From assembly GCA_029562645.1 (NCBI GenBank), contig JAKQUI010000048.1, positions 186,001 through 250,000 on the forward strand: a stretch of 64,000 nt of DNA. The letters are read 5' to 3'. How positions within the stretch are numbered: the first letter of the stretch is position 1; each line of letters opens with the position of its first letter. The notes beneath the pieces are model-generated. The model saw only the letters and a program-made list of their open reading frames with translations, made no database searches and was not told the DNA's origin. The stretch is from Spirochaetota bacterium. GTDB taxonomy: Bacteria; Spirochaetota; UBA4802; JAKQUI01. Position numbers and translations under genes: made by a program. Positions 46,852 to 55,105 of this stretch are shown piece after piece.

Positions 46852-46853
46852 TG

Positions 46854-47417
46854 CTACAGCTCCTCGATGGTGATATTCGCATTGGTATAGATGCAGATCT
46901 CCGCCGCGATCGCGAGCGACTGCGCGACGATCTCCCGCGGCGCAAGCGCGGTGGTGCGCACGAGCGCCCGCGCGGCGGCGGTCGCGTACTGGCCGCCCGA
47001 GCCGATGCCCACGATGCCGTCATCGGGCTCGATGACCTCGCCGGTGCCGCTTATAAGAAAGAGCGATTCGCGATCGCCGACCACCAGGACCGCTTCGAGT
47101 CGGCGCAATACCCGGTCCATCCGCCAATCGCGGGCGAGCTCGACCACCGCCCGCGGCACATTGCCCGAATAGGTCTCGAGCTTCATCTCGAGCTTCTCGA
47201 AGAGCGTGAGGGCGTCCGCCACCGAGCCGGCGAACCCGGCGATGATGTCGCGTCCCCGAATGCGCCGCACCTTCACCGCGGTCGATTTGATGACGGCGTC
47301 GCCGATCGTCACCTGGCCGTCGCAGCCGATGGCGAATCCGCCCGAATGGCGCACCGCGAGCACCGTGGTCGCGCGAAATGCGCTCCGCGACGTGCCGTCA
47401 CTGTTCATGTTTCCCAT
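46854..47417 (-). CDS. hslV: HslV, peptidase subunit of the HslVU protease
   Basis: This 187-residue protein is the threonine peptidase. The catalytic Thr is in [10 protein letters not shown], here residue 17, so a 16-residue propeptide precedes it; in E. coli the Thr follows the initiator Met. Similar propeptides are known in some HslV proteins, including Leptospira. Other marks are [27 protein letters not shown] and [13 protein letters not shown] chose the ATG at 47417, which has GGAGG six bases upstream and overlaps the end of xerC by 20 bases. An in-frame ATG at 47408 is less well placed. Confidence 0.95.
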   Translation of the reverse strand: MGNMNSDGTSRSAFRATTVLAVRHSGGFAIGCDGQVTIGDAVIKSTAVKVRRIRGRDIIAGFAGSVADALTLFEKLEMKLETYSGNVPRAVVELARDWRMDRVLRRLEAVLVVGDRESLFLISGTGEVIEPDDGIVGIGSGGQYATAAARALVRTTALAPREIVAQSLAIAAEICIYTNANITIEEL

Positions 47418-48360
47418 GGCGTCCCTCCGCGTGCGGATGGAATCTGTCGTAGGCGGCGCGCAGGCGCTCCTTGGTCGTGTGGGTGTACATCTGCGTGGTC
47501 GACAGGTTGCGGTGCCCGAGCATCTCCTGCACCGCGCGAATATCGGCCCCCCGGTTGAGGAGCTCGGTCGCGAAGCTGTGGCGGAACACGTGCGGCGACA
47601 CCTTGCCCAGGAGGCCGCAGCGCTTCGCCCGCTGCAGCAGCACATGGAACACGCCCCGCCGGGTGATCCGCGTCCCGCGGTTGTTCACGAACAGCGGCCC
47701 GTCGGCGCGACCGAACCGACGGGTGCGCTCGGCGACATAGGACGAGATGAAATCGATCGTTTCATCGGCCAAAAACACGACGCGCTGCACGGAGCCCTTG
47801 CCGCTCACCCGGAGCGTTCCGGCCCGCATGTCGACATCGACGAGGTCCGCCGTGACCAGTTCGGTCACGCGGGCGCCGGTCGAATACAATGCCGAGAGGA
47901 GCGCGCGGTCTCGAAAGTCGATGAAGCGCTCAACCGGGAAGTCGCTCAGGCGGTCGATCTGGTTCAGGTACAGAAAGTGCGGGAGCGCGCGGTCGCGGCG
48001 CGGAAGGCGAACGTTCCGCGCGGGGTTGTCCGCAATGCATTCGTTATTGAACAGGAAGCGGAAGAACGATTTGATCGAAGCGAGCTTCCGGGCTATGGAA
48101 GAGCGCTCCAGGCCATTGTCGTAGCAGTATTCGACGAAGGCCATGATATCGGCGTCGACAATGCGCGATACCGCGGGTACGGCGCCATCGACAGGGACGG
48201 CGATCCCGTAGGCGTCGGCCGTTGCTCCCTCGAGGGTGCCGGAGAGAAATGAGCAGAATTGCAGAAGGTCGCGGTTGTACGATTCGACGGTCCGGGGCGA
48301 GGCGTTTTTTTCGGACTCCAGATAGCGCATGAAGCGATCGATGTCGTCGAACACGATCAC
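47398..48360 (-). CDS. xerC: Tyrosine recombinase, XerC-like
   Basis: This 320-residue integrase-family protein has the N-terminal SAM-like DNA-binding domain (about 5-110) and the catalytic domain with Arg in TGARVTELV, the His-x-x-Arg in HVFRHSFAT, His in LGHRNL and Tyr in TTQMYTH. It probably resolves chromosome dimers with XerD at dif. Its GTG start overlaps the topA stop (GTGA). The placement directly after topA and before hslVU matches codV in the Bacillus cod operon. Confidence 0.92.
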   Translation of the reverse strand: MIVFDDIDRFMRYLESEKNASPRTVESYNRDLLQFCSFLSGTLEGATADAYGIAVPVDGAVPAVSRIVDADIMAFVEYCYDNGLERSSIARKLASIKSFFRFLFNNECIADNPARNVRLPRRDRALPHFLYLNQIDRLSDFPVERFIDFRDRALLSALYSTGARVTELVTADLVDVDMRAGTLRVSGKGSVQRVVFLADETIDFISSYVAERTRRFGRADGPLFVNNRGTRITRRGVFHVLLQRAKRCGLLGKVSPHVFRHSFATELLNRGADIRAVQEMLGHRNLSTTQMYTHTTKERLRAAYDRFHPHAEGRHGKHEQ

Positions 48361-50489
48361 GCCTCCGCGGCGGCGTCGTTCTCGTCACCGTTTTTCGCTG
48401 CAGTCGCGTCGTCCAGCAGCTCCACGCGGTAATCGCACTCTACGTTCTGGCACGTCAGCATCTCCCCTTTGCCCTTCACGCGCTTTTTGAACAACAATCC
48501 GCCGCACTTGGGGCAGTGCTTGTCGGACGGCTCGTCATTGGTTATGAACACGCAGGCGGGATACTTCGAGCACCCGTAGAATGCCCGGCCTTTTTTCGAT
48601 GATTTCTTCACGATATCGCCGTCGCAGCCGTCCACGGGGCACTTTCCCAGCGGCAAGGTCTTCGAATTGCGGCACTCGGGGAACCCGGGACAGGCGAGAA
48701 AGAAGCCGTACTTCCCGAGCTTCTTGACCATGTTGCGGCCGCATTTTTCGCAGATGAGATCGGTCGGCTCGTCGAGGATGCTCTTCATCTCCTCGATGGC
48801 GTCGGCGGCGGTATCGACCACCTCCTTGAAGGGCCCGTGGAACGAGCGCAGCATGCTCTTCCAGTCCGATTTCGACTCTTCGATGAGATCGAGCTTCTCC
48901 TCCATGTTCGCCGTGAAATCGATGGAGACCAAGGTGGGAAAATGCTTCGACATGATGGTGTTGATGAGCCGCCCCAGGACCGTGGGAACGAGCTGACGGC
49001 CCGATCGCGTCACGTAATAGCGCTTGATAAGCGTGTTGATGGTGGGCGCGTAGGTCGACGGACGCCCGATGCCCGACTCCTCGAGGAACTTGACCAGGGA
49101 GGCGTCGTTATAGCGCGGCGGGGGCGACGTGAAATGCTGCTCGGGCGCGTATTCCTTGAGCGCCGGCTCGTCACCGGGCGCGAACTCGGGGACCTGCATC
49201 TTCTTCGTCTTGTCCTCTTTCTCGACGGCCGCAAATCCCTTGAATATGGTCGTGCTGCCGGAAGCGCGGAACTCGACCTCGCCGGCGTCGATGATCACCG
49301 TGACGACGTTCGAGACCTCCGGCGTCATCTGCGACGACACGAACCGGCGCCAGATGAGATCGTAGACCTTGAATTGCTCGGCGGAGAGGTCCTCCCGTAT
49401 CGATTCCGGCGTCCGGTTCACGTCGGTGGGCCGTATGGCCTCGTGGGCGTCCTGGGACCCCTTCTTGTTGCGATAGGTGTTCGGCTGCTCCGGCAAATAG
49501 TCGGGCTCGAAGGTGCGTCCGATATAGTCGCGGACCGCCGAAAGCGCCAGGTCCGATATCCGCGTCGAGTCCGTCCGCATGTAGGTAATGAGGCCCACGC
49601 TCCCCTCGCCGGTGAGCTCGACCCCTTCATAGAGCTGCTGGGCGACCATCATCGTTTTGTACGAGTTGAATCCCAGCCGGTTGGACGCATCCTGCTGGAG
49701 CTTGCTGGTGATATACGGCGGCTGCGGATTGCGCCGGCGCTCCTTCCTGTCCACCGCGCGAACGACATGCCGCTTACCCTCGAGATGCGCGAGGATCTCG
49801 TCCACCGTTTCCCGCGAGCGCGGCTTGATCTTCTCCCCCCGGAAGGCGGAGAGCGATCCCGTGAAGGCCTTGTGCTTGTGCGTGTAGTGCGCGTCGAGCG
49901 TCCAGTATTCCTCGGGGATAAAGCTCTCGATCTCCGTCTCGCGGTCGCAAATCACCTTGAGGGCCACCGATTGCACGCGGCCCGCCGAGAGGCCCTTCTT
50001 GACCTTCCGCCACAGGATGGGGCTGATGTAATATCCCACGATGCGGTCGAGGATCCGCCGCGCCTGCTGGGCGTTCACGAGATTGACATCGATGGAGCGC
50101 GGATGCTGCACCGCCTCCTTCACGGCGTGCTCGGTTATTTCGTTGAACTCGATGCGCTGGATGTTTGCGTTTTTTGGCGTGAGCGCGTTCGCCAGATGCC
50201 ACGAGATGGCCTCGCCCTCGCGGTCGGGGTCGGTCGCGAGGAGCACGCGACTCGATTTCGCGGCGTTCTTCTTGAGCTCGTTCAATATCTTCGCGCGCCC
50301 GCGGATGGTGATGTACTCGGGGACGAAGTCATTGTCGATGTCCACCGCGAGTCGCGATTTGGGGAGATCGATAATGTGGCCCATCGACGAGAGGATGGTG
50401 TACGAGCTCCCAAGATATTTATTGATGGTCTTCGCCTTCGCAGGCGACTCGACGATGACCAGTGTTTTTCCTTCCTTACTATTGCTCAT
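48357..50489 (-). CDS. topA: DNA topoisomerase I
   Basis: This 710-residue type IA topoisomerase relaxes negative supercoils. It has the TOPRIM start TLVIVESPAKAKTINK, the acidic DPDREGEA motif, and the catalytic Tyr in GLITYMRTDST. The C-terminus has three zinc ribbons: CEKCGR...CPGFPEC, CPVDGC...CSKYPAC and CPKCGG...CQNVEC. The length is typical. It is encoded upstream of xerC and overlaps it by four bases. Confidence 0.96.
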   Translation of the reverse strand: MSNSKEGKTLVIVESPAKAKTINKYLGSSYTILSSMGHIIDLPKSRLAVDIDNDFVPEYITIRGRAKILNELKKNAAKSSRVLLATDPDREGEAISWHLANALTPKNANIQRIEFNEITEHAVKEAVQHPRSIDVNLVNAQQARRILDRIVGYYISPILWRKVKKGLSAGRVQSVALKVICDRETEIESFIPEEYWTLDAHYTHKHKAFTGSLSAFRGEKIKPRSRETVDEILAHLEGKRHVVRAVDRKERRRNPQPPYITSKLQQDASNRLGFNSYKTMMVAQQLYEGVELTGEGSVGLITYMRTDSTRISDLALSAVRDYIGRTFEPDYLPEQPNTYRNKKGSQDAHEAIRPTDVNRTPESIREDLSAEQFKVYDLIWRRFVSSQMTPEVSNVVTVIIDAGEVEFRASGSTTIFKGFAAVEKEDKTKKMQVPEFAPGDEPALKEYAPEQHFTSPPPRYNDASLVKFLEESGIGRPSTYAPTINTLIKRYYVTRSGRQLVPTVLGRLINTIMSKHFPTLVSIDFTANMEEKLDLIEESKSDWKSMLRSFHGPFKEVVDTAADAIEEMKSILDEPTDLICEKCGRNMVKKLGKYGFFLACPGFPECRNSKTLPLGKCPVDGCDGDIVKKSSKKGRAFYGCSKYPACVFITNDEPSDKHCPKCGGLLFKKRVKGKGEMLTCQNVECDYRVELLDDATAAKNGDENDAAAEA

Positions 50490-50533
50490 ACCGCTCCCCG
50501 GGGTTAGGCTGCAAATCGAACACTAGGAAAACC

Positions 50534-51160
50534 CTATTCATTTTTGTCAACCCGAACAAAGAGTTCCCGAACGCTTTTCTGGGGGTCCCACCGGACCGTC
50601 GCGAACAAAAGGAGGGCGAACACGAGGGAGAACCCCACAAACACTGCGATCCGCTCGAAGGCGTAGAAGGTCCGCGAATCGCACCGACGCTTGAAGGTCA
50701 CGGCCCCGATCATGTTGTTCCGATACGTGCCGGTATGGCAGATGCCGCACTGACCCTCGTTCGCGAGCGGAAGAATGCTGTAATACGAGCCCCTCGACAC
50801 CCACGAGGCGACGGACGGCTTCGGCGCGGCGAGCGCGTTTTGGACATCGACATCGACGCCGCCCTCGGGAGCGCCCGGCGCCGTGACCCGGACCCCGCGC
50901 GCATTGTACACGCGGATCCGGATCCCGTGCGCCTTCTCGATGTCGTCGAGAAGCACCCAGGCATAGGCCGGCCGGCTCATCATCTTGACGCCCAGAAACG
51001 CGTCCGTCACGACGCGAAACTGCCGGTCCAGCTCCACGAAATAGCCCGAGGTATAGAGCGAGTAGACGGCCTCGCCGTACGGCGGGATCGGAAACAGCTG
51101 CGACAGCGACACAACGAGAAGCGTCGCCCAGAGGACTATAAATGTTCGCTTGATTGCCAT
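50534..51160 (-). CDS. Membrane protein with a CxxCH haem-binding motif
   Basis: This 208-residue protein has an N-terminal helix (about 8-28), a periplasmic segment of about 130 residues and a second helix (about 165-187), followed by a basic cytoplasmic tail. The periplasmic part ends with CGICHTGTYRNN, a c-type haem attachment motif, followed by IGAVTF. This resembles periplasmic haem-sensor domains of the Tll0287/DUF3365 type. It may sense redox state, NO or another ligand, but has no output domain. It lies between dprA and topA on the same strand, an unexpected place for such a gene. Confidence 0.72.
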   Translation of the reverse strand: MAIKRTFIVLWATLLVVSLSQLFPIPPYGEAVYSLYTSGYFVELDRQFRVVTDAFLGVKMMSRPAYAWVLLDDIEKAHGIRIRVYNARGVRVTAPGAPEGGVDVDVQNALAAPKPSVASWVSRGSYYSILPLANEGQCGICHTGTYRNNMIGAVTFKRRCDSRTFYAFERIAVFVGFSLVFALLLFATVRWDPQKSVRELFVRVDKNE

Positions 51161-51223
51161 CGCGATGTTTTTATCCGCACGCGCGGTACAATGACATAAT
51201 GCGACATAATAATCAAGAACATT

Positions 51224-52381
51224 TTATTTTTGCAGCAATCTGATCCGCGTACCGTCGCGCGCGATGTAGCCCGCCATCTCGAGCATGATGAGCGCCTCGG
51301 TGACCCGGTCCGTTGCAAACCCGGAGCTGCGGATAAGCGTGTCGATCTCCCACGATCCGCTCGTCACGAGTCCGACCACGACCCGCTCGACGTCCGAGAG
51401 CGACGCGGTATCGTCGCATCGGCCCGTCGCCTCGTCCGCCTTCGCGGCTGCATGATCCGCAGAGAGCGCACACACGCACGACGCCGCCGGCGCGGTCCGC
51501 AGGTCCCCCGCGACCGGGCCCAGCTCCGCGAGAATGTCGCGCGTATCGGACACGAGATGCGCGCCGTTTCGAATGAGACGATGGCAGCCCGCATAATCGG
51601 GATTGAACGATCCACCGGGGCAGGCGAAGACCTCGCGGTTTTGCTCGACGGCGTATCCCGCGGTGATGAGCGCCCCGCTCTTGTCGCCGGCCTTCACCAC
51701 GACCACGCCATGCGACAGGCCGCTGATGATGCGGTTGCGTCGGACAAAGGTCCAGCGATCGGCGATGATTCCCGGCGGGTACTCCGAGACGAGCCCGCAT
51801 CCCGGCGTCCCGATGATCGCCTGGTAGATGTCGGCGTTGCGTCGCGGGTACCGGATGTCGATCCCGTTGGCGAGCACCCCGACGGTCCGTCGGCCCTGCA
51901 GCAGCGCCCCCATATGCGCCTCCCGGTCGATGCCCACCGCCATGCCGCTCACCACGCACAGTCCCGCCGCCGTCAGTTCCGTCGAGATCAGCCGGGCGAT
52001 CGACGCCGATCCGGCGTCCGCCGCGCGCGTCCCGACGATCGCGATCATCCGGTCGAATGCGGGATCGCCGCGGACATACAGCACGAGCGGCGGACGGTAT
52101 ATCTCGCGAAGAAGCGACGGATACGAATCATCCCACATGCTTACGATGCGCACGTCACGCCGTTCGGCCATCTCCCGAATGCGTTTCGCCGCTTCGAGGG
52201 GCGTTCCGGCGTACTGGCGGGCCACATGCGCCTGCACCGCCGGCGGCTCACCGGCGGCGATTCGCGCGTAGAGTTCGCCCGGCTCCGTCGCGCGCATCTC
52301 GCGCCAGAGATCGCGCCGTCCAGGCGACGAAACAATCGATATCGCAACGGCCATGAGTATTGAATCGTTTTGGGTTTCCAT
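51224..52381 (-). CDS. dprA: DNA processing protein DprA
   Basis: This 385-residue protein loads RecA on single-stranded DNA during natural transformation. The Rossmann core is visible in VVSGMAVGIDREAH, TVGVLANGIDIRYPRRN, SEYPPG and RNRIISGLSHGVVVVKAG, here cited in parts. A C-terminal winged-helix region (about 320-383) is present (DVERVVVGLV). The start is uncertain: 52381 or 52354; neither has a good ribosome-binding site. It heads a minus-strand gene set that continues into topA. Confidence 0.93.
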   Translation of the reverse strand: METQNDSILMAVAISIVSSPGRRDLWREMRATEPGELYARIAAGEPPAVQAHVARQYAGTPLEAAKRIREMAERRDVRIVSMWDDSYPSLLREIYRPPLVLYVRGDPAFDRMIAIVGTRAADAGSASIARLISTELTAAGLCVVSGMAVGIDREAHMGALLQGRRTVGVLANGIDIRYPRRNADIYQAIIGTPGCGLVSEYPPGIIADRWTFVRRNRIISGLSHGVVVVKAGDKSGALITAGYAVEQNREVFACPGGSFNPDYAGCHRLIRNGAHLVSDTRDILAELGPVAGDLRTAPAASCVCALSADHAAAKADEATGRCDDTASLSDVERVVVGLVTSGSWEIDTLIRSSGFATDRVTEALIMLEMAGYIARDGTRIRLLQK

Positions 52382-52462
52382 GTTAATACTACGCGCGCCG
52401 TCGGATCATCTTTGATTTTTTTTGTCCTTGACAGCGGTTTCTCCAAATATACCACCGCAGGC

Positions 52463-53407
52463 ATGTACCAGGTTCTGATTGTCGATTTCTCCGTCTACAA
52501 GATCACGCTCGAGAAGATCTTCACCGAGGCCGGCTATGCCACGCAGGTCTGCGAATCGGCCTTCGAGGCGATGCAGAAGCTCCGCGCCTACGATTTCGAC
52601 CTCATCGTGTCCGAGGTGGAGCTGCCGGGGGACAACGCCTTCGACCTCTACAACTACATCGCCGCCACCTATCCCTACATCCCGACGATCATGACCACCG
52701 ACAAGATGATCGACACCATCTTCGACCGCATATTCAGCGAGGGGATCGGGAACGTGCTGTGCAAGCCGGTGAAAAAGGACGACATCCTCACGCTGGCCGA
52801 CAAGCTCATCACGAAGGAAAAGATCTTCGGGCTGGGAAACTACCTGCGGGGCATCCGCGACGAGCGGCACATCCGCATCACGGCCTCATCGCAGATCCAG
52901 AAGGCGATCCCCGTCGTGCTCTCGCAGATCCAGCAGTGGGGGCACTCGCTCGAAAATCGCATGGTCCTCAACCTGCTGCTCAACGAGATGACCATCAATG
53001 CGGTGTACCACTCGCACGGCTACACGCGCGAAAAGGAGAGCCGCGTTCCCATCGAACTTGAGGACGGCAAGTTCGTCGATATCGCATACGCGGACACCGG
53101 CGCGTCCTTCGGCATCTCCATCTCCGACTACAACGGGACGCTCACCAAGGAGCGCATCCTGGGCGCCATCAACAGCGTCATCGTGCAAAACCGGGAGCTC
53201 CTGAAGGCGTCGGAGACGGGCGGGGACATCTCGAACATCATCGCCGAGACCGGGCGGGGGATCGACCTGGTGCGCAAGCTCTGCGGGGAGTACTACTTCA
53301 TCATCAAACGCGGCGTCCGGACGGAGATCATCATGCTCTTCGACAAGGATTTCGTCTACGACAACGACGCGTACACGTCCCTGAAGATCATCGAGGACTT
53401 CGCCTAA
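52463..53407 (+). CDS. Receiver-HATPase regulator with Glu in place of the phospho-acceptor Asp
   Basis: This 314-residue protein has a receiver domain (about 1-120) joined to a C-terminal HATPase domain of the RsbW/anti-sigma type (about 150-312). In the receiver, the phosphorylation-site Asp is Glu51 (DLIVSEVELPG), a phosphomimetic change. One of the two N-terminal acidic residues is missing (VDFS, not VDDS). The Thr (IMTTD) and Lys (LCKPV) are retained. In the HATPase part, LNEMTINAVYHS is the N-box and TGRGIDLVRKLC the G2 region. It probably acts in partner switching, possibly with the SpoIIE-type phosphatase. The start at MYQVLIVD is the domain start. The stop overlaps the end of gltA on the other strand. 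Confidence 0.88.
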   Translation: MYQVLIVDFSVYKITLEKIFTEAGYATQVCESAFEAMQKLRAYDFDLIVSEVELPGDNAFDLYNYIAATYPYIPTIMTTDKMIDTIFDRIFSEGIGNVLCKPVKKDDILTLADKLITKEKIFGLGNYLRGIRDERHIRITASSQIQKAIPVVLSQIQQWGHSLENRMVLNLLLNEMTINAVYHSHGYTREKESRVPIELEDGKFVDIAYADTGASFGISISDYNGTLTKERILGAINSVIVQNRELLKASETGGDISNIIAETGRGIDLVRKLCGEYYFIIKRGVRTEIIMLFDKDFVYDNDAYTSLKIIEDFA

Positions 53408-54750
53408 CGCTCGTCGAGCGGCAGGTAGTTCGGCTTCTCGCCCAGCGACGACAGGTACGCGGGGCGGATGAGCTTCGCCTGGATGATCTGCTCGATACGG
53501 TGCGCGGACCAGCCCACGATGCGCGCCATGGCGAAGATCGGCGTGAACAGCTCGATGGGGATCCCCATGTGCTTGTAGACGAACCCGGAGTAGAAATCGA
53601 CGTTGGGCGCCACCACCTTGCCCTTGTCCTTTTGCAGCAGCCGCGCGCCGATGTCGGCGACCTTCGAGAACAGGCGGAACTCGTCCTCGACGCCGTGAAT
53701 CGCCGCGTATTGTTCCGCCTTTTCGCGCAGGATGACGGCGCGCGGATCGGACGTGGTGTACACGGCATGTCCCATCCCGTAGATCTTTCCCGACCGGTCG
53801 TGCGCCTTTCCGGCGAGGATCTTCGCGAGGTAGGCCGCAATCTCGTCGTCGTCGTCCCAATGCTTCACGTTCCGCTTCACGTCGGCCATCATCATCATGA
53901 CCGCCTCGTTGGCGCCGCCATGCAGGTGCCCGCTCAGGGACGCGATCCCCGCGCAGATGGCCATGTAGGTGTTCGCGCCGCTTGAAGACACCGTGCGGAC
54001 GGTGAAGGTCGAGTTGTTCCCGCCCCCGTGCTCCGCGTGGAGCATGAGGCACAGGTCGAAGAGATACGCCTCGAACTCGGAGGGACGCTCGCCCTTGAGC
54101 ATGTAGAGGAAATTTTCCGCCGTGCTGAGGCGCGGGTCCGGATGGACGATGGTGAGATTGCCGCCCTTGCGGAAGCGCATCGCGTTGTAATTGTACGCGA
54201 CGATCGTGGGCGTTTTGGCGATCAGGTTGATGCACTGCACGCTCACGTCCTTGATGTCGGTCGAATCGGGGTTCTTGTCGGTGAGCGACAGGTGCGAGAT
54301 CACGCTGTGCAGCGCGTACATCTGGTTGTCGTTCGCGAGCTCGTCGAGGAAGATCCGGCGCTCGATCTTCGAGAGCGTCCGGCGCTTGGCGAGCACCCGC
54401 GTAAACCGATCGAGGTCGGGCGTTGCGGGAAGCGCGCCGGTGAGCAGCAGATAGGTGATCTCGTCGAATCCGAAGCGCTTCTCCGCGTGAATGCGCGTTA
54501 CAAGCTCCTCGACGTCGTACCCGCAATAGTACAGCTTGCCGGGAACCGGATCCACCGAAAATCCCTTCCCGCCGGGAAGCGGAGTGCGACGATAGCCCAG
54601 CACCTCGCCCTTCGAGGTGATCCCCACGATCACGCCGGACCCGTCCTGGTTGCGCAACCCCAGCTTGATGTTTTTCTCGGCGATGATTTCCGGTGAGACG
54701 CGGTCGTGCGTTACGGCAAGCTTCTCGATTTTCTTCAATATGGCGTCCAT
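53404..54750 (-). CDS. gltA: Citrate synthase
   Basis: This 448-residue enzyme condenses acetyl-CoA and oxaloacetate (a 2-methylcitrate synthase role is also possible). The catalytic residues are visible: His in SGHLHGGANE, His in YGMGHAVY and Asp in VAPNVDFYSG. The N-terminal domain (about 1-60) is longer than in E. coli and includes PLPGGKGFS. I chose the ATG at 54750 because GAGGTG lies just upstream; an in-frame ATG at 54912 would add 54 residues of unlikely sequence. Confidence 0.92.
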   Translation of the reverse strand: MDAILKKIEKLAVTHDRVSPEIIAEKNIKLGLRNQDGSGVIVGITSKGEVLGYRRTPLPGGKGFSVDPVPGKLYYCGYDVEELVTRIHAEKRFGFDEITYLLLTGALPATPDLDRFTRVLAKRRTLSKIERRIFLDELANDNQMYALHSVISHLSLTDKNPDSTDIKDVSVQCINLIAKTPTIVAYNYNAMRFRKGGNLTIVHPDPRLSTAENFLYMLKGERPSEFEAYLFDLCLMLHAEHGGGNNSTFTVRTVSSSGANTYMAICAGIASLSGHLHGGANEAVMMMMADVKRNVKHWDDDDEIAAYLAKILAGKAHDRSGKIYGMGHAVYTTSDPRAVILREKAEQYAAIHGVEDEFRLFSKVADIGARLLQKDKGKVVAPNVDFYSGFVYKHMGIPIELFTPIFAMARIVGWSAHRIEQIIQAKLIRPAYLSSLGEKPNYLPLDER

Positions 54751-55105
54751 GTTCACCTCGTCGTGATCGGGCCGTGACTCCGTCACCGTGATCGGAACTG
54801 CGGGCGCTCGCGTGACGATTTGCCCGGCGCTCGTTCGTTCGCGACCATCGCACAGAAGTGGATACTTTACAACGGATGATGCAGCGTCAAGTAGATTCCT
54901 CTCGATATGCATTGGACACCTCCGTCGCAGCTTTCATGCCACGCATGAACCGTGGCGCGCGATGAGCATCGGTGTCCAGATATTATTTCCTCATGCCAGA
55001 CGATTTTACCTCGACGAAACAATGCGGGCGCACGTGCGGATCAAAAATTAAGCGATGCTATAGTCTTTTTCTTGACACTCCGACGCGCGCTCATAGGGTT
55101 GCGTT
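54751..55105. promoter_or_regulatory. Divergent region with nested inverted repeats (54913-54978)
   Basis: This 355-base gap separates gltA and the YncE-type gene. TGGACACC (54913-54920) and GGTGTCCA (54971-54978) are a perfect inverted pair. Inside lies another: TTCATGC-CAC-GCATGAA (54933-54949). The result is a two-level structure with symmetric flanks. It does not match a riboswitch class I know. On the minus strand TTGACG at 54879-54884 lies upstream of gltA, without a good -10. Confidence 0.5.
55056..55064 (+). promoter_or_regulatory. Extended -10 element upstream of the YncE-type gene
   Basis: TGCTATAGT is an extended -10 box (TGnTATAGT), 42 bases upstream of the ATG, without a clear -35. 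Confidence 0.45.

Noticed and set aside
46854-47645. A longer hslV start, adding 76 residues
   Set aside because: The extra part is an out-of-frame read of xerC with Cys/Arg/Ser-rich sequence; the start at 47417 has a good ribosome-binding site.
47398-48360. The tyrosine recombinase as a mobile-element integrase
   Set aside because: Its place between topA and hslV is the conserved housekeeping xerC (codV) position and no mobile genes surround it.
52886-54853. A 655-residue open frame on the minus strand overlapping gltA and the receiver-HATPase gene
   Set aside because: It is out of frame with gltA, crosses two real genes and is rich in Arg/His/Gly, as expected of shifted GC-rich sequence.
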